Positions 41,346 through 52,320 of a stretch of DNA of 64,000 nucleotides are shown piece after piece; position 1 is the first letter of the stretch; every line of letters starts with the position of its first letter. The DNA comes from Aldrovandia affinis. Taxonomy: Eukaryota; Chordata; Actinopteri; Notacanthiformes; Halosauridae. Made by a program: the position numbers and the translations under genes. Under the pieces are notes generated by a model. The model made no database searches, was not told where the DNA came from, and saw only the letters and a program-made list of their open reading frames with translations. The DNA lies in assembly GCA_029706075.1 (NCBI GenBank), contig JAINUG010000720.1, positions 1 through 64,000 of the forward strand, written 5' to 3'.

Positions 41346-44038
41346 ATCCCCCTAAGTCTGCGTTTGCTAAGTTTAAATAGATTGAGTGCCTTAAGTCTAT
41401 CATCATAACTTTTACCTTTCATACCAGGTATCAGTTTAGTTGCCCTTCTTTGGACTTTTTCAAGAGCTTCAATATCTTTCTTGTAGTGCGGTGCCCAGAA
41501 CTGCACACAGTATTCTAAGTGCGGTCTGACAAAGGCGTTATATAACATTAATATAACCTCCTTTGATTTGTACTCAATACTTTTTGCTATGTATCCCAGC
41601 ATCCTGTTTGGTTTTTTCACTGCTGTAGCACACTGCTTTGATGCAGATAGGCTTTGATCCACTACAACTCCTAAATCCTTTTCAAATTGAACACCTACTA
41701 ACTTTTCTCCTCCCATAAAATACTCCTGTCTAATGTTTTTATTTCCCACATGCATAACTTTACATTTAGCAATATTGAACGTCATCTGCCATGTATCTGC
41801 CCATTTTTGGATTTTGTTTAAATCATCTTGGATTACTTTAGTCGATTCCAAACTGTTTGCCAAACCCCCAAGTTTAGTATCATCTGCAAATTTAACTATT
41901 TTGCTACTAATGTCCATATCCAGATCATTTATGTAAATAAGGAAGAGCAGAGGTCCCAGCACCGATCCCTGCGGGACACCACTGCCCACAGCACCGAGGT
42001 CAGATTCGGCCCCACCTACTGTTACTCTTTGTATTCGCCCTTGCAGCCAATTTTTAACCCACTGTGAAACTACTCCTACAATTCCTACTGATTTCATTTT
42101 AGCAATGAGCCTCTCATGTGGTACCTTGTCAAATGCTTTCTGAAAGTCCAAATATATAACATCATAAGCCTGGTTCAGGTCAACACACTTTGTAGCCTCT
42201 TCGAAAAAGTCCAGGAGGTTTGTTAGGCATGACTTCCCCTTGAGAAATCCATGCTGGCTCTCCGTTAAAATACTATTATTTTTCAAGAATGATTCCAACT
42301 TATCCCTGATAATACATTCCAGCATTTTACATGCGATGCAAGTTAAACTGACAGGCCTATAGTTCCCTGGGTCAGTACGGTCCCCCTTCTTATATATTGG
42401 AATTATACTACCCTGTTTCCAGTCATCTGGTATTTCTCCAGTGATTATGGATTGACTGAAAATATCTGTCAATGGTTTATATATAATTTCCCCAAGTTCT
42501 TTGAGTACTCTGGGATATATGCCATCCGGGCCTGCTGCCTTATTTGTCTTAAGTTTTTGTAGTTTTTGTAGTACTTCTACATCCCTTATCTCAAAGTCCT
42601 CCAAAACATTCCCTACCTTGTCTATACATTTAGGCATATTTATAACCTCTTCTCTAGTAAAGCTCTCCACAAAGTAACTGTTTAGTGTGTTTGCAATGTC
42701 CTTATTATTATAAAGCAAAGTTCCTTCCTTATTCTTAATGCACTTAACCTCATCTTTAACTTTCCTTTTTCTACTACAGTATTGAAAAAACTTCTTAGGG
42801 TTACTTTTTGCATCTTGGGAAATTTTAATTTCAAACCGCCTTTTAGCTGATCTTATTTCCTTTATAGCCTTAGCCCGCATATTACAATAATCTAACTTGT
42901 TTCTCTCTGAGTTATCCTTTTTATATACTCTATACAGTCGTTTCTTTTGCCTCAAAATCACCCGTAAAGATTTAGTCATCCACTGTGGAGACTGTTTTTT
43001 CATCCTATTTTTCCTTACTTTGGGGATGAATTTACACTGTGCATCTACAATAACCCTTTTAAATATAGTCCATTTTTCATTCACAGTTCTGCAATCTAGA
43101 AGTTTTACCCAATCTATATTACTTAAATTCTCTCTCATTTTATTAAAGTCAGCTCGTCTAAAATTAAAAATTCGAGAGTTAGAGGAGGCTGTCTTAACTT
43201 GCCAAAAAATATCAAAAATAACTGCACTGTGGTCACTTGCTCCTATTGGTTCTCCTACCTCTGTGCTGCAAATTCTGTCAGGATTGTTACACAAAACCAG
43301 ATCCAGTATTGATTTCCCTCTTGTAGGCTGAGTAACAGACTGTACCAAAAAGCAGTCATTGACCAGATCTATAAACTCCTCTTCACATTTTCCCTGACCT
43401 GTCACTATCTCCCAATTGATAGAGGGGTAATTGAAGTCGCCCATTATTATCGTCTCTCCTTCAGCACAGATTTGTTTTATGTTATCAAAGAGCGTACTAT
43501 TTATGTTACTATCTGAAGCTGGAGGTCTATAACATACTCCTATATTCAGGCCCTTCTCACGATCTCCCAATAATCTAATCCAGATGTCCTCACAAGAAAC
43601 TAATGGGTTTATACCTGGAATTTCCTGCACATTAAGATAGTCTTTCACATAAAGGGCCACTCCCCCTCCTCTTTTATTAGTTCTATCCTTCCTAAACAAT
43701 TTGTACCCCTCTACATTATATTTATCCCCATCCACTGCGCCAAGCCATGTCTCAGTAATCCCAACAATGTCATAACCCACATTCAACATGACAGTCTCCA
43801 GTTCCAAAAATTTATTTTTTACACTTCTCGCATTTAAACACATGAGCTTCAAAGCCTTGCTCACCCGTACGTTGCTACTGTTTCTACTATTCCTCTCCCG
43901 CTCCCTCACTCCCTTCCATCCCAAGCCACACTTGCTAAAATGTTGTTTACTCAAGACTTTATTCATGCTTTCCCTGTTATATGTAGTCTTGACAGACTCC
44001 ATCTGGGCAGTCTGCACCACCCTACTCATTTCGCTCAC
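41342..44038 (-). CDS. CR1-like ORF2: endonuclease and reverse transcriptase
   Basis: These 898 codons have the endonuclease first: KLMCLNARSVKNK, GITETWLG, RGGGVALYV, IIMGDFNYP and GASDHSAVIF. Reverse transcriptase motifs follow: KAAGPDGIYP, GNYRPVSLT, ESQHGFLKGKSCLTNLL, YLDFQKAFDKVPHE, GSGVPQGSVLGPLLFLIYIN and KFADDTKLGG (catalytic Asp pair). The frame stops after KLSKRRLRGI, and the last 84 residues continue in another frame (41345..41091). The related copy at 47630-49126 reads through this point because it has six C instead of five (near 41349). Except for that base the element looks intact, so it is young or the base is an assembly error. Confidence 0.88.
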   Translation of the reverse strand: MSEMSRVVQTAQMESVKTTYNRESMNKVLSKQHFSKCGLGWKGVRERERNSRNSSNVRVSKALKLMCLNARSVKNKFLELETVMLNVGYDIVGITETWLGAVDGDKYNVEGYKLFRKDRTNKRGGGVALYVKDYLNVQEIPGINPLVSCEDIWIRLLGDREKGLNIGVCYRPPASDSNINSTLFDNIKQICAEGETIIMGDFNYPSINWEIVTGQGKCEEEFIDLVNDCFLVQSVTQPTRGKSILDLVLCNNPDRICSTEVGEPIGASDHSAVIFDIFWQVKTASSNSRIFNFRRADFNKMRENLSNIDWVKLLDCRTVNEKWTIFKRVIVDAQCKFIPKVRKNRMKKQSPQWMTKSLRVILRQKKRLYRVYKKDNSERNKLDYCNMRAKAIKEIRSAKRRFEIKISQDAKSNPKKFFQYCSRKRKVKDEVKCIKNKEGTLLYNNKDIANTLNSYFVESFTREEVINMPKCIDKVGNVLEDFEIRDVEVLQKLQKLKTNKAAGPDGIYPRVLKELGEIIYKPLTDIFSQSIITGEIPDDWKQGSIIPIYKKGDRTDPGNYRPVSLTCIACKMLECIIRDKLESFLKNNSILTESQHGFLKGKSCLTNLLDFFEEATKCVDLNQAYDVIYLDFQKAFDKVPHERLIAKMKSVGIVGVVSQWVKNWLQGRIQRVTVGGAESDLGAVGSGVPQGSVLGPLLFLIYINDLDMDISSKIVKFADDTKLGGLANSLESTKVIQDDLNKIQKWADTWQMTFNIAKCKVMHVGNKNIRQEYFMGGEKLVGVQFEKDLGVVVDQSLSASKQCATAVKKPNRMLGYIAKSIEYKSKEVILMLYNAFVRPHLEYCVQFWAPHYKKDIEALEKVQRRATKLIPGMKGKSYDDRLKALNLFKLSKRRLRGI

Positions 44039-44064
44039 TATCCTCCCTGCCCACCGAATCCCTA

Positions 44065-44984
44065 GTTTAAATATAACACAATGTTACATCATAGAATACA
44101 TATAAACCCTGGAATGTCCAACCATGACATTTACCTGAAATCTGTTCTACTGTATAACATGAATGAGTACTTGTTGTGATTAATAATGTCTACAATGTGG
44201 ATTACTCAAATTGATATATTTTAAAGATCCTTCTCTGGTTTTTAACATAGAGAGTTTAAAATGTTTAAAACTTTAAGAAAGACTCATTTTTGTGGTCTAC
44301 ATGGTTACTACTGCTGCTCTTTTACTAGATCAAAACAAGGCACTAATCTGTCATCTGTCTGATGAGGACGTGGATTTGCAGGGAATTCTGTGGTACTTCT
44401 GTGGCAAAAAGTACTGCTTAATTCGTGAGAATATGTTTTGCATTTTCACCGATAAAAACTCTCCCTAACCTGTCCTCTGTGATTCCAAAGCTTTTTTTCT
44501 TACACATACCTTCTTACAGAAACTGCCACACACAGCCAAACACACCCACACAACATTCCTTACCTCTTTTCACCGTATGGTTCCTAAAACAAAAATTCTG
44601 CTGGTACCATGTGCTCATAAAGGGAAGTAAAATTTTATGCGGACAAAGTACAGACTCAGTGAGAAAGGTCATCACAGAAAATAGTGGCTACCTATTGAGG
44701 AAAGACTGTGCCAGCACTGCACTCGGAGGGAGGTGGAGACAGAGCTGCACTTCATAACCAATGTGAAAAATATAAAATGTTCTTCCCCAAATTCAATCAG
44801 ATTTGCCCACCATTCAAATGTGCCCCGACCAAGAAAAACTAATAATACTATTGGGGGAGAGAATGGAGTGCTCTAAACTAGCAGCACAGTTTATCACTGC
44901 CTGCCACGGTCTGAGGGAAAGTGAGTGATGGAATACACCAACATGCACCTGCTCACGTGTACATTCTCATATACAAGCACATAC
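44065..44984 (+). repeat. Compound unit, segment A, copy 1
   Basis: Unassigned sequence between segment C and the Tc1 terminal repeat, nearly identical to 49461-50755 (minus a SINE) and 52321-53205. It contains a frame with DQNKALICHLSDEDVDLQG, related to the 51-bp repeat motif of segment C. No domain is recognised. It holds the empty sites of the SINEs at 49978 and 52718. Confidence 0.75.
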
Positions 44985-45909
44985 AGTGGGGAAAAGAAGT
45001 ATTTCACCCCCTGCTGATTTTGTGAGTTTGCCCCCTTACAAAGAAAGGAACGGAACGGTCGGTCTATAAATTTCATGGTAGGTTCATCTTAACAGTGAGA
45101 GACAGAATATTTTTTAAAAATCCCAGAAAATCACATTATATGAATTTTAAACATTTATTTGTGTTTTATTGAGGAAAATAAGTATTTCACCCCCTAGCAA
45201 AACAGCAAGAATTCTGGCTCCCACAGACCGGTTATGTGACCAGGAGGCACAAAGATTAGTCCTCTTACTTAATTAGTACTCCTAATTAAGTACTCGTTAC
45301 CTGTATAAAAGACAACTGTCCACAGAATCAATCAATGAATCAGATTCCAACCTCTCCACAATGGGCAAGACCAAAGAATTGTCTAAGGACATCAGGGACA
45401 AAATTGTAGACCTGCACAAGACTGGAATGGGCTACAAGACCATTGGCAAGCAGCTTGGTGAGAAGGAGTCAACTGTTGGTGCGATAATTAGAAAATGGAA
45501 GAAACACCAATTGACCATCAATATCCCTCGGTCTGGGGCTCCACGCAAGATCTCACCTCGTGGAGTGAACCTGATCATGAGAAAGGTGAGGGAACAACCC
45601 AGAACTACACGGCTGGAGCTTGTTGATGATCTCAAGGCAGCTGGGACCACAGTCACCAAGATGACCATTGGTAACACACTACACCGTAATGGATTGAAAT
45701 CCTGTAGTGCCCGCAAGGTCCCCCTGCTCAAGAAGGCACATGTACAGGCCCGTCTGAAGTTTTCCAATGAGCACCTGGATGATTCAGAGGAGGCTTGGGA
45801 GAAAGTGCTGTGGTCAGATGAGACTAAAATCGAGCTCTTTGGCATCAACTCGACTCGCCGTGTTTGGAGGAAGAAAAAAGCTGCCTTGGAGAGTTGGAGA
45901 CAAGGTTAA
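44985..45909 (+). mobile_element. Tc1-like transposon, 3'-truncated, copy 2
   Basis: The left end ACAGTGGGGAAAAGAAGTAT with TTCACCCCC is a Tc1-type terminal repeat, and a related TAAGTATTTCACCCCC recurs near 45180. A transposase start follows at 45361. The 3' half and right terminal repeat are replaced by segment C. Copy 3 starts at about 50756. Confidence 0.85.
45361..45909 (+). pseudogene. Tc1-like transposase, truncated, copy 2
   Basis: These 182 codons begin [20 protein letters not shown]. The paired-like HTH region ([20 protein letters not shown]) is followed by the GRPR-like hook ([12 protein letters not shown]), a second HTH and [12 protein letters not shown] with the first catalytic Asp. 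The frame ends at AALESWRQG with TAA, so the second and third acidic residues are absent. A complete enzyme has about 340 residues. The protein might still bind terminal repeats but cannot cut DNA. Confidence 0.88.
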
Positions 45910-47629
45910 TAAACTCTATTATTTTGGGGTTCGGTCTCCCAGGGCCCTGTTTTTATGATGGGGTTTAAGTTTGTAATGAGTTGATGCTGTGGAAGGTGTG
46001 ACTATGCACTGGCCAATCAGGACCCTTTCCATGTTCCCTTTAAATGAGCGGTTGCATCATGCATCTGTAATTTCTCTGTGTTTGTTTTTGTAGCGCATGC
46101 TCAATGCTAATCTCCCTACTCTTACACAGGCCTGCTCATTATGCCCTTATTATGGTATTCAATCATATTTTGTGTTTTCAAATAAAAGGAAGAATAATTT
46201 GGCATAATATAATAAATATCAACCCTGGTAAGCCCAAACATGACATTGAACTGTTCCTACTGTATATCATTACTATTGTGAATAATAATGTCTATGGTGT
46301 AGATTAATCAAATTAATATCCTTTAACAACCCTTCTCTGGTTTCTGTTTTGGCTAAACTGTGATGTAGGTTGCTTAGAATCAACTTTAAGAAAGACACAT
46401 TTTTGGGGTATGCATGTCTAAGATTCTGAGGCCAGGTGAAAGGAGGTCATGTGACATTCACACTATCGCTGGTGGACATGTCTCACCAGCTGGGGGCGAT
46501 TCCCTCAAGGTGAGAATAACTAAGACCTGATAGGTCCAAACATGACACTTTCATATATTAATTAACTGCCCACCTTGACTGTATGGCCACCTAAATGACA
46601 TGAGTACTGCCCATTCTTATGTCAGTTTGTGATGTTGTGTTTCTATGAATACTGGTGCTGCTGTTTTACATCAAAACGGAGTACAAATCTGTCATCTCTC
46701 TAATGAGGAAATTGATTTGATCAAAACAGGGCACTGTCATCTGTCTATTGAGGAAATGGACTTGCAGGAGTTCTGTGGTATTTCCCTTGCGTAAGTACTG
46801 CTATTCATGAGAATATGTTTTGTACTTTCAACAATAAAAACTGTCCCCTAACCTGCCCTCCATGATTCCACAACTTTTTTCTTACAGATAGTTTAACTGG
46901 CACAAACAAACAGCCAAACACACCCACACAGGTGAACCTCGGTGTCCCATACCTGTAACAACAGCAGAGTCACCTGAGGTAACAGAAGCACAAGAAAGCA
47001 CTGAACGGCTGTGAGAAGCGGGCAGAAGCCTGCCACATTACACTTAATGTAGCTAAAGAAAATGTATGTGGAAAATAAAACAATAAGACAGGATTATTTC
47101 ATTAGAGAAGCAAAATTAGAATGTGTTACATTTGAAAAAGACTTGGGAGTAGTAGTTGATCAATGTCTATCAGGATCTAGGCATTGTGCTGCAGCAATGA
47201 AAAAGGCCAACAGGATGCTGGGATACATAGCAAAAGGTATTGGGTATAAATCAAAGGAGGTTATATTGTTGTAATACAATGCCTTTGTCAGACCTCCTTC
47301 AGAGTATTGTGTCCAATTGAGGGCGCCACATCATAAGAAAGATATAGGCCCTTGAAAAATTACAGAGAAGGGCAAATAAATTGGTTCCTTATGATGTGTA
47401 AAAGGAGAGACTTAAGACACTTAGGAGTTAAGACTTGAGCCAGATTTCCATGGATTTGAGGGGTCATAGAGCCCTTTCCTCCTGTAGAACTGTGACATTC
47501 AGTACCTACTAAAGTGGCATAAGCACCCTTTGAAGTGGTTAAGCTCTTCCTGTCACCCCCCCAGCAGTATGATGCAGACACCATGAGAATGGGCATAATG
47601 CACAATTAATAAGTAATTGTAATACTTAT
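45910..47629 (+). repeat. Compound unit, segment C, copy 2 (first part)
   Basis: Nearly identical to 38441-40165, including the CR1-like RT scrap (47062-47380) and the 51-bp motif. It is interrupted at ATACTTATA (47621-47629) by a CR1 fragment and continues at 49127. Confidence 0.8.
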
Positions 47630-49126
47630 AAGAACATAAGAACATAAGAATACATAATGATGAGAACGGGCCGTTCGGCCCATCTTGGCTCATCATGTCC
47701 TAATCTAAAGAACATCTAGTACTACATCTAGCCTGGCCTTGAATAGCCCGAGCGTTTCTGCCTCTACTACCTGACCTGGCAAGCTGTTCCAGGCATTGAC
47801 AACTCTCTGTGTAAAGAAAACTTCCTAATATCTGTGCGGAATTTGCCTTTAACTAATTTCCACCTGTGGCCTCTTGTTCTGCTGACCCCACTTATCTTAA
47901 AAAATCTTTGGTATTTTACTTTGTTAATCCCTTTTAGGAATTTAAAAACCTCAATCAAATCCCCCCTAAGTCTGCGTTTGCTAAGTTTAAATAAATTGAG
48001 TGCCTTAAGTCTATCATCATAACTTTTACCTTTCATACCAGGTATCAGTTTAGTTGCCCTTCTTTGGACTTTTTCAAGAGCTTCAATATCTCTCTTGTAG
48101 TGCGGTGCCCAGAACTGCACACAGTATTCTAAGTGCGGTCTGACAAAGGCGTTATATAACATTAATATAACCTCCTTTGATTTGTACTCTATACTTTTGC
48201 TATGTATCCCAGCATCCTGTTGGCTTTTTTCACTGCTGTAGCACACTGCTTTGATGCAGATAGGCTTTGATCCACTACAACTCCTAAATCCTTTTCAAAT
48301 TGAACACCTACTAACTTTTCTCCTCCCATAAAATACTCCTGTCTAATGTTTTTATTTCCCACATGCATTACTTTACATTTAGCAATATTGAACGTCATCT
48401 GCCATGTATCTGCCCATTTTGGATTTTGTTTAAATCATCTTGGATTACTTTTGTCGATTCCAAACTGTTTGCCAAACCCCAAGTTTAGTATCATCTGCAA
48501 ATTTAACTATTTTGCTACTAATGTCCATATCCAGATCATTTATGTAAATAAGGAAGAGCAGAGGTCCCAGCACCGATCCCTGCGGGACACCACTGCCCAC
48601 AGCACCGAGGTCAGATTCGGCCCCACCTACTGTTACTCTTTGTATTCGCCCTTGTAGCCAATTTTTAACCCACTGTGAAACTACTCCTACAATTCCTACC
48701 GATTTCATTTTAGCAATGAGCCTCTCATGTGGTACCTTGTCAAATGCTTTCTGAAAGTCCAAATATATAACATCATAAGCCTGGTTCAGGTCAACACACT
48801 TTGTAGCCTCTTCGAAAAGTCCAGGAGGTTTGTTAGGCATGACCTCCCTTGAGAAATCCATGCTGGCTCTCCTTAAAATACTATTATTTTTCAAGAATGA
48901 TTCCAACGTATCCCTAATAATACATTCCAGCATTTTACATGCGATGCAAGTTAAACTGACAGGCCTATAGTTCCCTGGGTCAGTACGGTCCCCCTTCTTA
49001 TATATTGGAATTATACTACCCTGTTTCCAGTCATCTGGTATTTCTCCAGTGATTATGGATTGACTGAAAATATCTGTCAATGGTTTATATATAATTTCCC
49101 CAAGTTCTTTGAGTACTCTGGGATAT
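47630..49126 (-). mobile_element. CR1-clade LINE, 5'-truncated copy
   Basis: On the minus strand this is the 3' part of the same subfamily as 41005-44064, from the DIFSQSIITGEIP region of RT to the TTCTTATG repeats. Several one-base indels break the frame (49080..48445, 48398..48189 and 48246..47767). The empty site is readable at 40165-40195 (ACTTATA|TATCCTGCGG). The junction shows only TATA-type microhomology, no clear duplication, as is common for CR1. Confidence 0.88.
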
Positions 49127-49460
49127 ATCCTGCGGCTTTCTGTTGTGAAATGTGGCTGTCTGCTGATAAGTGCACCAAAACCTTCATTTGTTTTTAAGTT
49201 TAATTATTTGTTTTTCTGTGGACAATTTATTTAGTTTATGATACATTTTATGATTTAAAAGACAACCAGACCTACTACAGAAAATGCTTTAGTAAAAAAA
49301 CATGTTTTCTTTTTATAAAGTTTTCATTACGTGTTTGCTTTGTTTTAATGTTCCCTTTCAAAGAGCGGTTTGTTTGAGTAGCGCATGCTCACTGCCCATC
49401 TCTCTACTCTCACGCATGCCTGCTCATTATGCCCTTATTATGAGAAAAATACATAATGTT
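49127..49460 (+). repeat. Compound unit, segment C, copy 2 (end)
   Basis: TATCCTGCGGCTTTCTGTTG to GAGAAAAATACATAATG matches 40185-40512. It then joins segment A directly. Confidence 0.8.
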
Positions 49461-49977
49461 AAAATATAACACAATGTTACATCATAGAATAAATATAAAC
49501 CCTGGGATGTCCAACCATGACATTTACCTGAAATCTGTTCTACTGTATAACATGAACGAGTACTTGTTGTGATTAATAATGTCAACAATGTGGATTACTC
49601 AAATTGATATATTTTAAAGATCCTTCTCTGGTTTTTAACATAGAGTGTTTAAAATGTTTAAAACTTTAAGAAAGACTCATTTTTGTGGTCTACATGGTTA
49701 CTACTGCTGCTCTTTTACTAGATCAAAACAAGGCACTAATCTGTCATCTGTCTGATGAGGACGTGGATTTGCAGGGAATTCTGTGGTACTTCTGTGGCAA
49801 AAAGTACTGCTTAATTCGTGAGAATATGTTTTGCATTTTCACCGATAAAAAACTCTCCCCTAACCTGTCCTCTGTGATTCCAAAGCTTTTTTTCTTACAC
49901 ATACCTTCTTACAGAAACTGCCACACACAGCCAAACACACCCACACAACATTCCTTACCTCTTTTCACCGTATGGTT

Positions 49978-50346
49978 CCATCCATCCATCCATCCATCCA
50001 TTGTCTAAGCCGCTTATTCCTGGTGAGGGTCGCGGGGGGGTGCTGGAGCCTATCCCAGCATGCGTTCCGGGCGAGAGGCAGGAATACACCCTGACAGGTC
50101 GCCAATCCATCGCAGGGCACACACACCATTCACTCACACACTCATACCTACGGGCAATTTAGACTCTCCAATTAGCCTAACGTGCATGTCTTTGGACTGT
50201 GGGAAGAAACCGGAGTACCCGGAGGAAACCCACACGGACACGGGGAGAACATGCAAACTCCGCACAGAAAGGCCCCGGCCTGGATTCGAACCCGAGACCT
50301 TCTTGCTGTGAGGCGACAGTGCTATCCACTGCACCACCGTGCCGCC
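49978..50346 (-). mobile_element. tRNA-derived SINE with (GGAT)n tail, copy 1
   Basis: On the minus strand the head GGCGGCACGGTGGTGCAGTG (box A) and GGTCTCGGGTTCGAATCCAG (box B) lead to a body including CTCCGGTTTCTTCCCACAGTCC and a tail of GGAT repeats. The flanks duplicate CGTATGGTTCC (49969-49979 and 50347-50357). The empty site is at 44569-44579. This family is very common in fish genomes. Confidence 0.9.
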
Positions 50347-51033
50347 CGTATGGTTCCTAAAACAGAAATTCTGCTGGTACCATGTGCTCATAAAGGGAAG
50401 CAAAATTTTAAGCGGACAAAGTACAGACTCAGTGAGAAAGGTCATCACAGAAAATAGTGGCTACCTATTGAGGAAAGACTGTGCCAGCACTGCACTCGGA
50501 GGGAGGTGGAGACAGAGCTGCACTTCATAACCAATGTGAAAAATATAAAATGTTCTTCCCCAAATTCAATCAGATTTGCCCACCATTCAAATGTGCCCCG
50601 ACCAAGAAAAACTAATAATACTATTGGGGGAGAGAATGGAGTGCTCTAAACTAGCAGCACAGTTTATCACTGCCTGCCACGGTCTGAGGGACAGTGAGTG
50701 ATGGAATACACCAACATGCACCTGCTCACATGTACATTCTCATATACAAGCACATACAGTGGGGAAAAGAAGTATTTCACCCCCTGCTGATTTTGTGAGT
50801 TTGCCCCCTTACAAAGAAAGGAACGGAACGGTCGGTCTATAAATTTCATGGTAGGTTCATCTTAACAGTGAGAGACAGAATATTTTTTAAAAATCCCAGA
50901 AAATCACATTATATGAATTTTAAACATTTATTTGTGTTTTATTGAGGAAAATAAGTATTTCACCCCCTAGCAAAACAGCAAGAATTCTGGCTCCCACAGA
51001 CCGGTTATGTGACCAGGAGGCACAAAGATTAGT

Positions 51034-51398
51034 CCATCCATCCATCCATCCATTGTCTAAGCCGCTTATTCCTGGTCAGGGTCGCGGGGGGGTGCTGGAG
51101 CCTATCCCAGCATGCGTTCCGGCGAGAGGCAGGAATACACCTGGACAGGTCGCCAATCCATCACAGGGCACACACACCATTCACTCACACACTCATACCT
51201 ACGGGCAATTTAGACTCTCCAATTAGCCTAACGTGCATGTCTTTGGACTGTGGGAGGAAACGGAGTACCCGGAGGAAACCCACGCGGACACGGGAGAACA
51301 TGCAAACTCCGCACAGAAAGGCCCCGGCCTGGATTCGAACCCGAGACCTTCTTGCTGTGAGGCGACAGTGCTATCCACTGCACCACCGTGCCGCCCCT
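51034..51398 (-). mobile_element. tRNA-derived SINE with (GGAT)n tail, copy 2
   Basis: Same family as 49978-50346. The target duplication ACAAAGATTAGTCC lies at 51022-51035 and 51399-51412. The empty site is near 45248-45262, inside the Tc1 left part. Confidence 0.9.
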
Positions 51399-51510
51399 AC
51401 AAAGATTAGTCCTCTTACTTAATTAGTACTCCTAATTAAGTACTCGTTACCTGTATAAAAGACAACTGTCCACAGAATCAATCAATGAATCAGATTCCAA
51501 CCTCTCCACA

Positions 51511-52059
51511 ATGGGCAAGACCAAAGAATTGTCTAAGGACATCAGGGACAAAATTGTAGACCTGCACAAGACTGGAATGGGCTACAAGACCATTGGCAAG
51601 CAGCTTGGTGAGAAGGAGTCAACTGTTGGTGCCATAATTAGAAAATGGAAGAAACACCAATTGACCATCAATCTCCCTCGGTCTGGGGCTCCACGCAAGA
51701 TCTCACCTCGTGGAGTGAACCTGATCATGAGAAAGGTGAGGGAACAACCCAGAACTACACGGCTGGAGCTTGTTGATGATCTCAAGGCAGCTGGGACCAC
51801 AGTCACCAAGATGACCATTGGTAACACACTACACCGTAATGGATTGAAATCCTGTAGTGCCCGCAAGGTCCCCCTGCTCAAGAAGGCACATGTACAGGCC
51901 CGTCTGAAGTTTTCCAATGAGCACCTGGATGATTCAGAGGAGGCTTGGGAGAAAGTGCTGTGGTCAGATGAGACTAAAATCGAGCTCTTTGGCATCAACT
52001 CGACTCGCCGTGTTTGGAGGAAGAAAAAAGCTGCCTTGGAGAGTTGGAGACAAGGTTAA
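51511..52059 (+). pseudogene. Tc1-like transposase, truncated, copy 3
   Basis: This differs from the copy at 45361 by very few residues (for example NLPRSG versus NIPRSG) and ends at the same AALESWRQG stop. The identical truncation shows that both descend from one already broken element and were multiplied as passengers of the compound unit. Confidence 0.88.
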
Positions 52060-52320
52060 TAAACTCTATTATTTTGGGGTTCGGTCTCCCAGGGCCCTGT
52101 TTTTATGATGGGGTTTAAGTTTGTAATGAGTTGATGCTGTGGAAGGTGTGACTATGCACTGGCCAATCAGGACCCTTTCCATGTTCCCTTTAAATGAGCG
52201 GTTGCATCATGCATCTGTATTTTCTCTGTTTGTTTGTGTAGCGCATGCTCACTGCTAATCTCTCTACTCTCACGCATGCCTGCTCATTATGCCCTTATTA
52301 TGAGAAAAATACATAATATT
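52060..52320 (+). repeat. Compound unit, segment C, copy 3 (short)
   Basis: It begins like the other C copies (AATAAACTCTATTATTTTGG) but passes from GCCCTTATTATG straight to AGAAAAATACATAAT, which in copy 1 lie about 1.8 kb apart (38703 and 40498). The two places share a direct repeat, which suggests deletion by recombination. Confidence 0.75.

Larger units (their letters stand above)
41005..44064 (-). mobile_element. CR1-clade LINE, nearly full length
   Basis: The minus strand runs from the start of a long ORF2 (44038) to a 3' end made of repeated TTCTTATG (41005-41045), comparable to the short 3' repeats of CR1 elements. The 5' end is only 26 bases before the ORF, so part of the 5' UTR is probably lost. 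Together with 40526-41004 it interrupts the compound unit. The uninterrupted junction survives at 52316-52345 and 49455-49480. Confidence 0.85.
49461..51510 (+). repeat. Compound unit, segment A and Tc1 left part, copy 3
   Basis: Nearly identical to 44065-45360 but enlarged by two SINEs (49978-50346 and 51034-51398). The Tc1 left end is at about 50756. Confidence 0.8.
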
